A stretch of 64,000 bases of DNA, taken from the NCBI RefSeq assembly GCF_021535045.1, contig NZ_CP091056.1, positions 620,001 through 684,000 of the forward strand, in the 5' to 3' direction. The notes beneath the pieces were generated by a model. The model searched no databases. It saw only the letters and a program-made list of their open reading frames with translations, and was not told where the DNA came from. Positions within the stretch are counted from its first letter, which is position 1. Every line of letters starts with the position of its first letter. The stretch comes from Ornithinimicrobium sp. INDO-MA30-4. GTDB taxonomy: Bacteria; Actinomycetota; Actinomycetes; Actinomycetales; Dermatophilaceae. Shown here one piece after another: positions 32,186 to 42,757 of the stretch. Made by a program: the position numbers and the translations under genes.

Positions 32186-32973
32186 GCTCTCGCACCCCGC
32201 TAATGGCGGGCAACTGGAAGATGAACCTGGATCACCTTCAGGCGACTCATCTGGTGCAGAAGTTGGACTGGAGCCTCAAGGACGGCAAGCACAACTTTGC
32301 CGATGTTGAGGTAGCTGTCTTGCCTCCCTTCACTGATCTGCGTTCAGTGCAGACCTTGGTGCAGGGTGACCAGCTCGAGTTGGTCTATGGCGCGCAGGAT
32401 GTGTCTGTGCATGATTCGGGCGCCTACACCGGTGAGATTTCTGGTGCCTTCTTGAACAAGCTGGGCTGCACATACGTCGTAGTTGGCCACAGCGAGTGCC
32501 GCGAGCACCGCAATGACACCGACCAAATTGTCAATGCGCGGTTGCAGGCAGCTTTTCGTCACAGCCTGACGCCGATTCTGTGCATCGGTGAGTCGTTGGA
32601 TGACCGCAAGGCTGGCACCCACGTCGAGTATGTCTTGGGGCAGGTGAAGCGCGCGCTTGACGGGCTCTCAACTGAGCAGATTGCTGGAACGGTGCTGGCT
32701 TACGAGCCCGTCTGGGCTATTGGCACCGGCGAGGTGGCAACGGCCGCGGACGCACAAGAGGTTTGTGCCGCAATCCGTGGCCTCGTCAGCGAGTTGGCCG
32801 GCGAGGAAGTGGCGCAGGCAGCCCGTATCTTGTACGGGGGCTCCGTCAAGGCCAACAACATTGCGTCCATCATGGCCGAAGCCGACGTTGATGGTGCACT
32901 GGTTGGTGGAGCGTCGATTAACGTCGACGAGTTTTCCGCGATCTGCCGGTATCAGCAGCAGGCCAAGGCCTGA
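32182..32973 (+). CDS. tpiA: Triosephosphate isomerase
   Basis: Triosephosphate isomerase of glycolysis, 263 residues. The catalytic residues are visible: Lys in [10 protein letters not shown], His in [11 protein letters not shown] (the family usually has GHSERR, here GHSECR) and Glu in [12 protein letters not shown]. The phosphate loop is [30 protein letters not shown]. The ATG overlaps the pgk stop, so translation is coupled. Gene intact. Confidence 0.97.
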   Translation: MSSRTPLMAGNWKMNLDHLQATHLVQKLDWSLKDGKHNFADVEVAVLPPFTDLRSVQTLVQGDQLELVYGAQDVSVHDSGAYTGEISGAFLNKLGCTYVVVGHSECREHRNDTDQIVNARLQAAFRHSLTPILCIGESLDDRKAGTHVEYVLGQVKRALDGLSTEQIAGTVLAYEPVWAIGTGEVATAADAQEVCAAIRGLVSELAGEEVAQAARILYGGSVKANNIASIMAEADVDGALVGGASINVDEFSAICRYQQQAKA

Positions 32974-33026
32974 GAGCCAGCTCGCAAGTGTGATCCGGTG
33001 CAATCCAGGCCGGTAAGTTAGTCTGT

Positions 33027-33059
33027 CAGTCGCTCGATCCTCATGGGGTCGGGCGGCTG
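33027..33059 (+). terminator. Hairpin after tpiA, possible terminator
   Basis: A 14-bp stem with several G-U pairs (33027-33040 with 33046-33059) and a 5-base loop, 54 bases after the tpiA stop and before secG. Only a short T-rich tail (CTGTTCTT) follows, so efficiency is doubtful. Confidence 0.5.
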
Positions 33060-33091
33060 ACTGTTCTTCAACACGGGTCAATCGCTTTAGA

Positions 33092-33097
33092 TAAGGT
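33092..33097 (+). promoter_or_regulatory. -10 box (TAAGGT) of secG
   Basis: TAAGGT, 8 bases before the secG GTG at 33106; slightly longer spacing than the other leaderless starts. Confidence 0.35.
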
Positions 33098-33105
33098 GTC
33101 CCAGC

Positions 33106-33348
33106 GTGACTGCTGTTCGTATCTTCCTCGAGGTGCTGCTGGTTCTCAGCAGTATCTTTCTTGTGTTGCTGATTCTGATGCATAAAGGTCGGGGTGGCGG
33201 CATGTCGGACATGTTCGGTGGGGGCATGTCTGGAAGCCTCGGAGGGTCCTCAGTCGCTGAGCGAAACCTGAATCGCATCACTGTCGCGATGTCGGTTATT
33301 TGGTTTGCTTCCATCGTCGGAATTGGTGTTTTGATCAGTTACGCATGA
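33106..33348 (+). CDS. secG: Preprotein translocase subunit SecG
   Basis: SecG, the small accessory subunit of the SecYEG channel in the cytoplasmic membrane; 80 residues. Two hydrophobic segments (residues 4-24, IFLEVLLVLSSIFLVLLILMH, and 56-78, ITVAMSVIWFASIVGIGVLI) flank a Gly/Met-rich loop with KGRGGGMSDMFGG, the family signature. GTG start. Position after tpiA is conserved in bacteria. Gene intact. Confidence 0.93.
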   Translation: MTAVRIFLEVLLVLSSIFLVLLILMHKGRGGGMSDMFGGGMSGSLGGSSVAERNLNRITVAMSVIWFASIVGIGVLISYA

Positions 33349-33493
33349 GTAACTGATTGTTTTGGGTGTGTTATGGCCAATATCTGGGAACGGCCTGGTT
33401 TTTATCTGCGAATCTGCTTAACCTAGGCGTGCCCGCCCGGGCAGATGTGGCTAGTAATGGCTCGCCTTGAGCCCGTGACAAGAGGACGTAACT

Positions 33494-33856
33494 ATGGCCG
33501 GCGCAAACTCGATTCGCGGCAGCCGGGTCGGAAGTGGCCCGATGGGGGAGGCAGAGCGCGGCGAGCACGCCCCACGCCTCACGATTTCTTTTTGGTGTTC
33601 TAACGGCCATGAGTCAAAGCCAAGTTTTTCCCAAGAAGCCAGTGAAGCCATTCCCGAAACGTGGGATTGCCCTCGGTGCGGACTGCCAGCAGGGAAGGAC
33701 AAAGCAAACCCACCTCCCGCAAGCAAGCACGCTCCCTACAAAACACACCTTGCTTATGTGAAAGAGCGGCGCACCGACACGGATGGTGCGGCGCTCTTGG
33801 ACGAGGCACTCAAGTCAATGCGCAAACGGGGGATCGGCTCAGGTTCCGCAAAGTAG
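33494..33856 (+). CDS. rbpA: RNA polymerase-binding protein RbpA
   Basis: RbpA, an actinobacteria-specific activator that binds RNA polymerase and the primary sigma factor and stabilises open promoters; 120 residues. The zinc-binding core is ISFWCSNGHESKPSF ... PETWDCPRCGLPAGKD with C-x(n)-H and CxxC ligands, followed by the basic linker and the sigma-interaction helix KTHLAYVKERRTDTDGAALLDEALKSMRKRG. The N-terminal tail GSRVGSGPMGEAERGE is the part that contacts promoter DNA near the -10. AGAGGA lies about 8 bases before the ATG. Gene intact. Its presence fits the many short -10-only promoters here, though that link is only a thought. Confidence 0.95.
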   Translation: MAGANSIRGSRVGSGPMGEAERGEHAPRLTISFWCSNGHESKPSFSQEASEAIPETWDCPRCGLPAGKDKANPPPASKHAPYKTHLAYVKERRTDTDGAALLDEALKSMRKRGIGSGSAK

Positions 33857-33873
33857 CCATCCCCTGCAAGACG

Positions 33874-33907
33874 AAAGCGGCGAGAACCATCTGGTTCTCG
33901 CCGCTTT
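33874..33907. terminator. Bidirectional terminator between rbpA and pgl
   Basis: A perfect 16-bp stem AAAGCGGCGAGAACCA (33874-33889) with 33892-33907 and a 2-base nominal loop. A and T runs at the ends suit both convergent genes. Confidence 0.85.
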
Positions 33908-33921
33908 GCATGCCTGCGTGT

Positions 33922-34708
33922 TTAGCTCGACAAGAGGCTCGCCGCTTCGGCGTCGAGCCACCAACGGGTCTCCTGGGTGCCTCGGGCAAAAGAGGCGGGG
34001 TGCGCGGGCTGGTCCATGCCCTTCAGCGCGGAGGCCACGGCCGCAGCCTTGTCCTGTCCGCCGACGACAAGCCAGACGGCCTTTGCCCGCTGGATCACCG
34101 GGACGGTGAGTGAAACGCGCAACGGTGGCGGCTTGGGGAGTCGACGACCGCAACAGTTGCCGAGTCCGTGATGAGCACTTCCTCGCGTCCAGGAAAGAGG
34201 CTGGCGATGTGGGAGTCGGTCCCCACACCCAACAACAGCACGTCCATCGCCGGAGCAGCAATAGCGTTCTGCTCGCCAGCGGAATCCGCGCTGGCGGCTA
34301 GTGCGGTGGCGTAGTTAGCGGCTGCCGCTGGCAGGTCCGCGATGTCGTTGCCGGCATCCACACTGTGGACTTGCTCGGGCGGGACACCCCAGCGCAAAGC
34401 ACCAGCATCGAAGGCCTGCTGGTCATTGCGATCATCGTGGCCACGTGTGACAAAGCGCTCGTCGCCCCACCAGAGATGGACGCTTGCCCATACTGGATCG
34501 CCGGCAGCCAGATCAGTGATCGAACGAACAACTTCGATGCCAAGAGATCCCCGGTGAGACCCAGGTGGGCAACCCCGCGCTGATCGACAGCGGTGCGCAG
34601 CTGTTGCATCGCTGCCACAGCAACTGCGTCGGCTACGTCCTTCTTGGTGGGGTGGGTCGATATCTGCCCCATGCTCGCGTTCGCGACAAAGGCGCTGCTT
34701 TCATCCAT
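33922..34708 (-). CDS. pgl: 6-phosphogluconolactonase (two frame breaks)
   Basis: 6-phosphogluconolactonase of the oxidative pentose phosphate pathway, about 263 residues. ATG 34708 has AGGAG 6 bases upstream. After restoring a G near 34551 the sequence reads HLGLTGGSLGIEVVRSI and SVHLWWGDERFVTRGHDDRN, both family motifs; then MDVLLLGVGTDSHIASLFPG is the active-site region. A second break near 34137 (one C) joins [35 protein letters not shown] and runs to the stop at 33922. It is downstream of opcA and zwf, the usual order. Because of the breaks, its N-terminus appears fused in frame to OpcA. Confidence 0.88.
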
Positions 34709-34709
34709 C

Positions 34710-35671
34710 TCATGCTCCTGAGCTGTTGAAGTGCTTTCTGTCTCCTGGTGAGCCGTTCCTTGATACACGCGGTGCAAGCCGTGGCACAGGGCTGTCGAAT
34801 ACACCTCGTCGGGATCAAGCCTGCGCAACTCATCGGCCAGCGCCTGACTAAGATCTGGCTCGAGCAGCGCAACTTGGCGCTCCGGTTGTAGTGGTTGAGA
34901 CAACATGGCGGTGGGGCCCTGCGCGCGTGCCAGCTCGATGGGTCCAGAGGCCCTATCCAGGCGCATCGAGATGAGGCCGCTGCCGTCCTCAGTCGTGTCC
35001 CGGACAACGGGCGCGTTGAGGGCTGCCGATAACCAAGCGCCGAGCAAATCAGCACTCGGTGAGGCAGCCTCGGCAGTAATCGTAACTTTGCTGACCGGCT
35101 CGAATGGCGGGTAATCCAACGAGGCAGCGAGCAAAGCCCGCCACCGGGTGATCCGGGTCCAGGACAAGTCAGTGTCTCCGGGAGAGTAGAAGCGGCAACG
35201 CAACCCCAGGTCGACCCGAGAATCCGGCGCCATACCAGCGTCGGTGATCCGGCGCGTGGCAATCTGACCCAGTGCCGATGACGCGACGTCATCCGGAGGA
35301 TTACTGGGCCACCACGCGACGATGGGGGAGTCCGGCAGCAACAGCGGAGTCACCACAGCATCACCGTGGTCGGCCAACTCCCCGGAGAGCCGCAAGACGA
35401 TGATTTCTGAGGCTCCGGCATCACCGCCGACCCGAATTTGGGCGTCGAGGCGGTTCTCGGTGTCTTCCGTGCGGACCAAGACCACGATGCGAGCCGGGTG
35501 TAAGCGAGTTGCGTCGTTGGCGGCTGCAACAGCGGTATCGGCAAACGACTCATCGACCGAGACCAGGAGAGTGAGCACCCGGCCCAAGGCTGTGGCGCCC
35601 AGTTCGCTGCGCAGAGACACCAATTTCTTGCTGATGTCCTTGGTCGTCGTGCGCTCTAGATCGACAATCAT
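34710..35671 (-). CDS. opcA: Glucose-6-phosphate dehydrogenase assembly protein OpcA (one frame break)
   Basis: OpcA, which allosterically supports the G6P dehydrogenase Zwf in actinobacteria and cyanobacteria; about 320 residues. The family pattern is clear: MIVDLERTTTKDISKKLVSLRSELGATALGRVLTLLV, HPARIVVLVRTEDTENRLDAQI, VVTPLLLPDSPIVAWWPSNPPDD, DLSWTRITRWRALLAASLD. ATG 35671 overlaps the zwf stop by ATGA. The frame stays open into pgl, but one missing base between about 34713 and 34790 would place the stop at 34710-34712, 1 base before the pgl ATG. A true OpcA-Pgl fusion cannot be fully excluded. Confidence 0.88.
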
Positions 35672-37237
35672 GGGCGCCTCCATTCTCGGCCGTGGCGGCT
35701 CAACATTTCATCGGCTTCCTTGGGGCCCCAGGTGCCCGCACGGTAGTCAGCCGGGGGTGCGTCTTGGGCCTTCCAGTGATTCACAATCGGGTCCAAAATC
35801 TGCCACGACAGCTCAACTTCTTCGTGCCGGGGGAAGAGGGCGGGTCGCCGAGCAAGACATCCAGAATCAACCGCTCGTAGGCTTCGGGGCTGGACTCAGT
35901 GAACGACGCACCGTAGCCGAAGTCCATGGTCACATCCCGCACATCCATCTGACTTCCCGGCACCTTGGAGCCGAAACGCATCGTGATGCCTTCATCGGGC
36001 TGCACCCGAATAACAATCGCATTCTGGCCCAGTTCTTCGGGGGCACTGGTGGAGAAAGGTAAGCGGGGGCGCGCTTAAAGACAACTGCAATTTCAGAGAC
36101 GCGCTTGCCCAAGCGTTTGCCAGTGCGCAAATAGAAGGGCACCCCGGCCCATCGGCGGGTATTCACATTAAGGGTGATCGCGGCATAGGTTTCGGTGTTC
36201 TTCTCGGCCTGCACCCCATCTTCATCTAGGTAACCGCGAACCTCTTCGCCGCCCTGCCAGCCGCCGGTATACCGACCGCGGCTGGTGGATGCATTGAGGT
36301 CTTCGGGCAGCCGGACGGAGGCCAGCACCTTTTCTTTCTCGGCGCGGACGGCGGAGGCAGAGAAGGCAATGGGCTCTTCCATTGCAGTGAGAGCCAGCAA
36401 TTGCAACAGGTGGTTTTGAATGACGTCCTTGGCCGCGCCTACATCGTCGTAGTACCCAGCGCGGCCACCGATGCCGATGTCCTCGGCCATGGTGATCTGC
36501 ACGTGGTCGACGAAGTTGGCGTTCCAGATGGGTTCGAAGAGTTGATTGGCGAACCGCAAGGCCAGGAGGTTCTGCACGGTTTCTTTGCCGAGGTAGTGAT
36601 CGATCCGGAAGACCGAGTCAGGCGGAAAGACTCCCTCAACGATGGCGTTGAGCTGCTGAGCCGACTCCAGGTTATCTCCAAAAGGCTTCTCGATGATGAC
36701 CCGCCGCCAAGTATCCGACTCAGCGTCACTCAGGCCAGCCGCCTGCAGTCGCTCCGTGACCGGGGCAAACCAGTCCGGCGGGATGGAGAGGTAGAAGGCA
36801 GTGTTGCCCCCGGTGCCGCGCTCCATGTCTAACTTCTGCACCGTCGTGGCGAGATCGGTAAAGGCGTCGGCGTCGTCAAAGGCACCGGAGACAAAACGTA
36901 TGCCTTGAGCCAGGCTCTCCCAAACGTCTTCGCGGAAGGGTGTGCGGGCGTGGGCTTTGACCGCATCGTAGAAAACCTCGGCAAATTTGGCGTCAGTCCA
37001 GTCACGCCGGGCAAACCCAACGAAGGAGAACCCCGGTGGCAACAACCCACGGTTCGCTAGGTCATAGATCGCTGGGAGCAGTTTCTTTTGAGCTAGGTCG
37101 CCGGTCACGCCGAACATCACCATGCTGCAGGGGCCCGCGATGCGGGGAAGTCGCTTATCAGCAGCGACGCGCAAGGGATTATTTTCGGCAGTCACCGCGG
37201 TGCCTACGCTGGCGTTCTGATCGCCAGTCGATGCCAT
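35668..37237 (-). CDS. zwf: Glucose-6-phosphate 1-dehydrogenase (two frame breaks)
   Basis: G6P dehydrogenase, first step of the oxidative pentose phosphate pathway; about 523 residues. NADP-binding: MVMFGVTGDLAQKKLLPAIYDL. Active-site signature: SVFRIDHYLGKETVQNLLALRFAN with the catalytic His-Tyr and Lys. VIIEKPFGDN and MAEDIGIGGRAGYYDDVGAAKDVIQNHL are also conserved. The breaks are near 36056 (one T restores AYLFSTSAPEELGQNAIVIRVQPDEG) and near 35839 (one C restores DPPLFPRHEEVELSWQILDPIVNHW), then the stop at 35668. It heads the zwf-opcA-pgl operon. Confidence 0.95.
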
Positions 37238-37273
37238 GAGGCCTCAAGCCTAGGAAGTTTTGGCCTGCCCGCA

Positions 37274-37317
37274 TACCTTCGCTCAGGTCCCTTAGAGCGG
37301 GAACCTGAGCGAAGGTA
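37274..37317. terminator. Hairpin upstream of zwf / downstream of tal
   Basis: A perfect 15-bp stem TACCTTCGCTCAGGT (37274-37288) with 37303-37317 and a 14-base loop, between the tal 3' end and the zwf start. Could be a second terminator for tal or part of zwf regulation. Confidence 0.6.
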
Positions 37318-37359
37318 GGCGAACGGCTATACCTCAGCAACGGTGAGGTGCTGAGTTGG

Positions 37360-37387
37360 CCTTCGGCCGGGATGACCCGGCCGAAGG
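37360..37387 (-). terminator. tal terminator
   Basis: A perfect 12-bp stem CCTTCGGCCGGG (37360-37371) with 37376-37387 and a 4-base loop, 16 bases past the tal stop on the minus strand. No T tract of note. Confidence 0.7.
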
Positions 37388-37402
37388 GTCATGCGGGGTG
37401 TG

Positions 37403-38527
37403 CTACTTGCCCGACTTTTCCATCTCAGCCTGAACGCTTTCGAGCAGGTCGCTCCAGGAAGCCTCAAACTTCGAGACGCCTTCGCTTTCCAAGACCGCGA
37501 CGACGTCGGTGTAGGAAACACCGACGGCCTCAATGCCGTCCAGAACAGACTGAGCGTGCTCGTAGTTGCTGGTGATGGTGTCGCCCTTGATCTCGCCGTG
37601 ATCGGCCGTGGCGTCCATCGTCTTGCCAGGCATGGTGTTGACGACGTTGGCGGCAACCAGCTCGGTCACGTAGAGAGTGTCGGGCAGGTCAGGGTTCTTT
37701 ACACCCGTCGAAGCCCACAGCGGACGCTGCGCGTGTGCGCCGTCGTCAGCAAGGTTCTGCCAACGCGGGGTGGAGAAGACCTCTTCGTATGCCTGGTAGG
37801 CCAGACGTGCGTTGGCCAACCCGGAGGCGCTCTTCAGCGCGGTTGCCTCGTCGGAGCCGACGGCATCCAAACGGGTGTCGACCTCGGAGTCCACGCGGGA
37901 GACGAAGAAGGAAGCAACCGAGTGGATCTTGGACAGGTCGTGGCCGTTCTGGCGCGCCTGCTCCAAGCCGGTGAGGAACGCGTTCATTACGCCGCGGTAG
38001 CGGTCGAGCGAGAAGATCAGCGTCACGTTGACGCTGATGCCCTTCGCCAGGACAGCGGTAATTGCGGGCAAACCTTCAACGGTTGCTGGAATCTTGATGA
38101 GCGTGTTGGGGCGGTCGACCGTGTTCCACAGACGCTCAGCCATCGCAACGGTGGCATCGGTATCTGCCGCCATCCGCGGGTCGACTTCGATCGATACGCG
38201 TCCGTCGACGCCATCGGTTGCCTCGTACACGGGCAGCAAGACGTCACATGCGTTGCGCACATCATCGGTGGTGAGGGCGAAGACAACCTCGTCGACGTCC
38301 TTGCCAGCGGCGGCCAGTTCGGCGACCTGCTCGTTGTAGGCCTCGCCATCGGAGATGGCGCCCTGGAAGATCGTCGGGTTGGTCGTGACACCAACGACGC
38401 TCTTTGCCTCAGTGAGCGCCTTCAGGTCGCCAGAGGCGATCATCGGACGGTTCAAGTCGTCCAGCCAGATGGAGACACCGGCTTGCGACAGTGCAGCAAG
38501 ATTCTTGTTCTGCTCAGTCATTGTCAA
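37403..38527 (-). CDS. tal: Transaldolase
   Basis: Transaldolase of the non-oxidative pentose phosphate pathway, 374 residues, the longer form found in actinobacteria. The Schiff-base lysine is in [15 protein letters not shown]. Other family blocks: [74 protein letters not shown] and [33 protein letters not shown]. The start is 38527 (MTMTEQ) or 38521 (MTEQ). It follows tkt by 2 bases and is co-transcribed with it. Gene intact. Confidence 0.96.
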   Translation of the reverse strand: MTMTEQNKNLAALSQAGVSIWLDDLNRPMIASGDLKALTEAKSVVGVTTNPTIFQGAISDGEAYNEQVAELAAAGKDVDEVVFALTTDDVRNACDVLLPVYEATDGVDGRVSIEVDPRMAADTDATVAMAERLWNTVDRPNTLIKIPATVEGLPAITAVLAKGISVNVTLIFSLDRYRGVMNAFLTGLEQARQNGHDLSKIHSVASFFVSRVDSEVDTRLDAVGSDEATALKSASGLANARLAYQAYEEVFSTPRWQNLADDGAHAQRPLWASTGVKNPDLPDTLYVTELVAANVVNTMPGKTMDATADHGEIKGDTITSNYEHAQSVLDGIEAVGVSYTDVVAVLESEGVSKFEASWSDLLESVQAEMEKSGK

Positions 38528-38529
38528 CC

Positions 38530-40671
38530 TCAGTTCTTGGTGGCGTTCAGAGATTCGTGGGCAGCCTCGGCAACAGCTTCGGCGGTGATGCCAAATTCCT
38601 TGTAAAGCACGCCAGCGGCTGCGGATGCGCCGTAGTGGTCAATGCCAACGATGCGGCCAGCGTCGCCAACCACGTCGCGCCAGCCCATCGAGACACCAGC
38701 CTCAACGCTAACGCGGGCCTTGACCGATGCGGGCAGGACCTCAGCCTGATAGGCAGCGTCCTGCTGTGCAAACCACTCGCGGCACGGCATCGAGACGACG
38801 CGCGTGGGAATGCCGTCGGCCTGCAAGGTCTTGCGAGCCTCGACAGCCAGCGACAATTCCGAGCCGGTACCAATCAAGATGACCTGTGCGTCGCCGCCTT
38901 CGGCCTCAGCAAGGACATATGCGCCCTTGGCGGTGCCTTCGGCGGAGGCGTACTCCGAGCGGTCCAAGGTCGGCATCGCCTGACGGGACAAAGCCAGTGC
39001 GCTGGGCTGATCCTTGGTCTTCAGGACCTGCAGCCAGGCCGCGGCGGTCTCATTGGCGTCACCGGGGCGGATGACGTTAACACCAGGAATGGCGCGCAGC
39101 GACGCCAAGTGCTCAATCGGTTGGTGGGTCGGGCCGTCTTCGCCAACGCCAATGCTGTCGTGGGTCCAGACATACACGGTGTTGAGATTCTGGATGGAAG
39201 CCAGCCGGACTGACGGACGCATGTAGTCAGAGAAGACCAGGAACGTGCCGCCGTAGGCGCGGGTCAAGCGTTCCAGCGCGATGCCGTTCAGGATCATGCC
39301 CATGGCGTGCTCGCGAATACCGAAGTGCAGCGTGCGACCGTACTGGTTGCCCGAGAACGAGTCAGTGGACTTGCCCTCCGGAATGAAGCTTGGCTCGCCC
39401 TTCATCGTGGTGTTGTTGGATCCAGCCAGGTCAGCCGAGCCGCCCCACAACTCCGGCATAACCGGGGCCAGCGCATTAAGCACCTCTCCGGAAGCGGCGC
39501 GAGTTGCGATGCCCTTCTCGGAAGCTTCGAAGACGGGCAATGCCTCAGCCAGGCCATCCGGCAGCTCGCCTGCCTGCAAGCGATCAAGCAAGGCGGCCTT
39601 CTCAGCGTTGGCCGAGCGCCATGCCTCGTAGCTCTTCTGCCATTCGGCGTTGGCTGCCTGACCGCGCTCAATCACCGAGCGGGTGTGCTTCAGGACATCG
39701 GCCTCTTCGGGGAAATGAACCTCGGGGTCGAAGCCAAGCAACTTCTTGGTGCTTTCGATCTCTTCGGCGCCCAAGGCAGAACCGTGCGAAGCGCCAGTGT
39801 CGCGCTTGGTCGGAGCAGGCCACGCGATGATGGTGCGAAGCAGGATAAAGGTCGGTTTGCCCGTGCGGGTCTTGCTGGCCTCGAGGGCTGCATAAAGGGC
39901 GTCAACGTCTTCGACGTATTCGCCACCTTCGCGCCAGTCGATCGTCTCCACGTGCCAGCCGTATGCCTCGTAGCGCTTGGCGACGTCTTCGCTGAACGAA
40001 ATGTTGGTGTCGTTCTCGATGGAGATGAAGTTTTGGTCGTAGACAACCGTGAGGTTGTCCAATTCCTGGTGGCCGGCCAGCGAGCTCGCTTCGCTCGAGA
40101 CGCCTTCCATCAGGTCACCATCAGAGGCGACAACCCAGATGTGGTGGTCGAAGGGCGATTCGCCCGGAGCTGCATCAGCGTCGAACATGCCACGCTGACG
40201 GCGCTGGGCCATCGCCATACCCACGGCGGAAGCCAAACCAGAGCCGAGGGGGCCGGTGGTGATTTCAACACCCGTGGTGTGGTTCACCTCGGGGTGTCCA
40301 GGAGTTGCCGACTCGAAGGTGCGCAGCGCCTTCAGGTCATCCATCTCGAGGCCGTAGCCGGACTGATAGAGCTGGATGTACTGCGTCAGCGACGAGTGTC
40401 CACAGGACAAGACAAAGCGATCCCGGCCCAGCCAGTGCGGGTCGGATGGGTCGTGGCGCATAACGTTCTGGAAAAGCGTGTAGGCGACGGGCGCCAAGCT
40501 CATCGCGGTTCCGGGGTGGCCGTTTCCGACCTTTTGGACGGCGTCGGCAGCCAAGACGCGAACCGTGTCAACGGCGCGCACATCAACGTCGGTCCAGCCC
40601 ACCTGGCTGGCCACCGGGGCGGCCAGTGACGAATCGCGTCCTGCCGAGGTGGTGTCTTGTGGCTGAGTCAC
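38530..40671 (-). CDS. tkt: Transketolase
   Basis: Thiamine-diphosphate transketolase of the pentose phosphate pathway, 713 residues. ThDP-binding: [35 protein letters not shown], with [13 protein letters not shown] and the conserved His in [19 protein letters not shown]. The pyrimidine domain has [17 protein letters not shown] and [30 protein letters not shown]. The end is [15 protein letters not shown] ... [28 protein letters not shown] 40671 has AAGGAG at normal distance. Divergent from ctaB with about 200 bases between. Gene intact. Confidence 0.97.
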   Translation of the reverse strand: MTQPQDTTSAGRDSSLAAPVASQVGWTDVDVRAVDTVRVLAADAVQKVGNGHPGTAMSLAPVAYTLFQNVMRHDPSDPHWLGRDRFVLSCGHSSLTQYIQLYQSGYGLEMDDLKALRTFESATPGHPEVNHTTGVEITTGPLGSGLASAVGMAMAQRRQRGMFDADAAPGESPFDHHIWVVASDGDLMEGVSSEASSLAGHQELDNLTVVYDQNFISIENDTNISFSEDVAKRYEAYGWHVETIDWREGGEYVEDVDALYAALEASKTRTGKPTFILLRTIIAWPAPTKRDTGASHGSALGAEEIESTKKLLGFDPEVHFPEEADVLKHTRSVIERGQAANAEWQKSYEAWRSANAEKAALLDRLQAGELPDGLAEALPVFEASEKGIATRAASGEVLNALAPVMPELWGGSADLAGSNNTTMKGEPSFIPEGKSTDSFSGNQYGRTLHFGIREHAMGMILNGIALERLTRAYGGTFLVFSDYMRPSVRLASIQNLNTVYVWTHDSIGVGEDGPTHQPIEHLASLRAIPGVNVIRPGDANETAAAWLQVLKTKDQPSALALSRQAMPTLDRSEYASAEGTAKGAYVLAEAEGGDAQVILIGTGSELSLAVEARKTLQADGIPTRVVSMPCREWFAQQDAAYQAEVLPASVKARVSVEAGVSMGWRDVVGDAGRIVGIDHYGASAAAGVLYKEFGITAEAVAEAAHESLNATKN

Positions 40672-40877
40672 GAGTGCTCCTTGCTATGTGACGGATATTT
40701 GCGGATGGCACTTGCACGACAAACCGGGTGCTTGGCGGCGCGTAAAGGCCATCCATGGCGACGATCCTAGTCCTTCCCGGCCCTGAGTCACAGTTGTAGC
40801 CGTGCCTTGTAGGCTAGGAACGACAAACGTGGCCTCCAAGCCGCCGCTATCCAACGCTTTACGCCGATAAGGAACCC

Positions 40878-41818
40878 GTGACTACGCTGCAAGGCCGCGC
40901 CAACACCGCCGATCGCCGTCCCTGGCGGCAGGTGGTGCGTGATTACTATCCCTGACGAAGCCCCGAATTATCGAGTTGCTGCTGGTCACCACCTTCCCCG
41001 TGATGTTCCTGGCCGAGCGGGGCATCCCGGGCATTTGGCTGATGGTTGCGACCTTGATTGGTGGGGTGCTAGCCGCAGCTTCGGCAAACACGCTGAACTG
41101 CTACCTAGACCGCGACATCGATGCACGGATGCACCGAACCGAAAACAGGCCACTGGTGACCGGCGTCATCTCTCCGCAGGCCGCGCTCAACTTTGGTGTG
41201 ATCGTCGGCGTAGCTTCAGTTGTTTGGCTCGGGTTGCTGGTTAATCTCGTGAGTGCAGCGCTCGCGCTGGGTGCCATCGTCTTGTACGTCGGTTTTTACA
41301 CTATTCTGCTGAAGCGACGCACGGCCCAGAACATTGTCTGGGGCGGCGTCGCAGGCTGTATGCCAGTGCTTATCGGTTGGTCGGCCGTGACCGGATCATT
41401 GGACTGGGCAGCGGGAGTGCTCTTCTTAGTGGTCTTCTTCTGGACGCCCCCGCACTACTGGCCGTTGTCGATGCGTTTCAAAGATGACTACGCCAACGCG
41501 GGCGTGCCGATGTTGCCCGTGCTCAAGAGCGATGTCGTGGTTGGCCGTCAGATCGTGGCTTACTCCTGGGTGACGGTCTTGGTCTCGCTCGCGCTGATCC
41601 CGGTGGCCCCGATGGGTTGGATTTACACGATCGCCGCAGTTGTTTCCGGTGGCATTTTCATCGTTGAGGCACACCGGCTTCTGAGCCGGGCCAAGGCCGG
41701 CAAGGTCGGATCGGCGCTGGGCGCTATGCGGCTCTTCCACTACTCGATTAGCTATTTGACGCTGTTGTTCCTCGCCGTGGCCGTCGACCCGTTGCTCTAC
41801 TGGGGCATTCTCAGCTAG
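40878..41818 (+). CDS. ctaB: Protoheme IX farnesyltransferase (heme O synthase; one frame break)
   Basis: Membrane UbiA-type prenyltransferase adding farnesyl to heme B to make heme O for the aa3 oxidase; about 313 residues. GTG 40878 has AAGGA upstream. The frame breaks near 40951; one C restores [24 protein letters not shown], the family start. The first Asp-rich motif is [27 protein letters not shown], the second region [28 protein letters not shown]. About nine hydrophobic helices. The stop overlaps the convergent ctaA by 4 bases, so the two heme A enzymes are tail to tail. Confidence 0.93.
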
Positions 41819-42702
41819 CGAAGAGCGCGCAGCAGGCTGGCCTGGGCCCACGTCACCGTCAGGGTCAAGACGGCTGCGCCGAGCATGTGCAGCGATACCA
41901 GCGCGATCGGCAAGTCAAGGAAGTACTGCACGTAGCCGACGAGGCCTTGAGACAGAGCGATGGCAAGCACAACGAGCCATGGCCTCGTGGCTCCCTGCAG
42001 GCCACCCACCAGTCTCACGCTGAGCAGGATGCCCGCGAGCAGGCCAAAGAATAAGAACACGCTGTCCGCGTGAAGCTGCGACATCGTGGCGGGGTCTAGG
42101 CCAAACCGGGCGGGTTCGTCCGCGTCACCAGAGTGCGGGCCAGATCCGGTGGTGATCGTGCCGAGCACCAAGATCAGTGCGACGGCGGAAACTGTTCCCC
42201 AACTGAAGCCGCGGATGAGTTTGCGTGCTCGGTGAGGCACTTGCGGGTTTGGGGCAGGCCCGCTCCGCGCATTCCAGACGAGAAGTGTGCTGAGCGCGAT
42301 CAGGCTCATCGAGATGAGGAAGTGCGCCATCACGGTGCCGGGGTTGAGGCCAGTGCGCACGGTGATTCCGCCCAGCACACCCTGAAAAATCGTGCCGGCC
42401 AGCACGAGCCCGGAGAGCGAAACGAAGGGACTCTTGCGAGCCTTGCGCAGGACGGCAATCACCATGACAAGGGCGACGAAGCCGACGATGATGCCGACCA
42501 TCCGATTGCCAAACTCGATATAGGGGTGAATACCGTCGGCCGCTTCGAACGACGGGGTATAGCTGCCCGGCTCGCACTGGGGCCAGGTAGGGCAGCCAAG
42601 GCCACTTCCGGTCAACCGGACCAGACCGCCGGTGACCACAATGAGCACCTGAAGACAGAGGTTAAGAACGAAGATTCGAGAGAGCCAGGGATGTACGCGC
42701 AC
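41815..42702 (-). CDS. ctaA: Heme A synthase (COX15/CtaA)
   Basis: Membrane heme A synthase, oxidising the heme O methyl group; 295 residues with eight hydrophobic helices in two repeats. Family motifs: [26 protein letters not shown] (the Cys pair of the extracellular loop), [17 protein letters not shown] with the heme-ligand His, and [13 protein letters not shown]; second repeat [23 protein letters not shown] and [13 protein letters not shown] 42702 has TAAGAT 6 bases upstream, so it is probably leaderless. Gene intact. Confidence 0.93.
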   Translation of the reverse strand: MRVHPWLSRIFVLNLCLQVLIVVTGGLVRLTGSGLGCPTWPQCEPGSYTPSFEAADGIHPYIEFGNRMVGIIVGFVALVMVIAVLRKARKSPFVSLSGLVLAGTIFQGVLGGITVRTGLNPGTVMAHFLISMSLIALSTLLVWNARSGPAPNPQVPHRARKLIRGFSWGTVSAVALILVLGTITTGSGPHSGDADEPARFGLDPATMSQLHADSVFLFFGLLAGILLSVRLVGGLQGATRPWLVVLAIALSQGLVGYVQYFLDLPIALVSLHMLGAAVLTLTVTWAQASLLRALR

Positions 42703-42708
42703 GCCATC

Positions 42709-42714
42709 ATCTTA
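42709..42714 (-). promoter_or_regulatory. -10 box (TAAGAT) of leaderless ctaA
   Basis: TAAGAT on the minus strand with exactly 6 bases to the GTG at 42702. The gene therefore seems to have its own promoter even though the ABC permease gene ends only 55 bases upstream. Confidence 0.55.
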
Positions 42715-42757
42715 AGTGGCGGGCACAGCACACTGGGTGCCGGGCATGGTGCTCGAG

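Noticed and set aside
34298..35683. A single bifunctional OpcA-Pgl gene as the primary annotation
   Set aside because: A good Shine-Dalgarno and ATG for pgl and a stop in the frame expected after one missing base favour two genes.
37391..38605. A 404-codon open frame antisense to transaldolase
   Set aside because: Shadow frame of tal; spans the tal-tkt junction without biological sense.
39307..40629. A 440-codon open frame antisense to transketolase
   Set aside because: Shadow frame of tkt, which has complete catalytic motifs on the minus strand.
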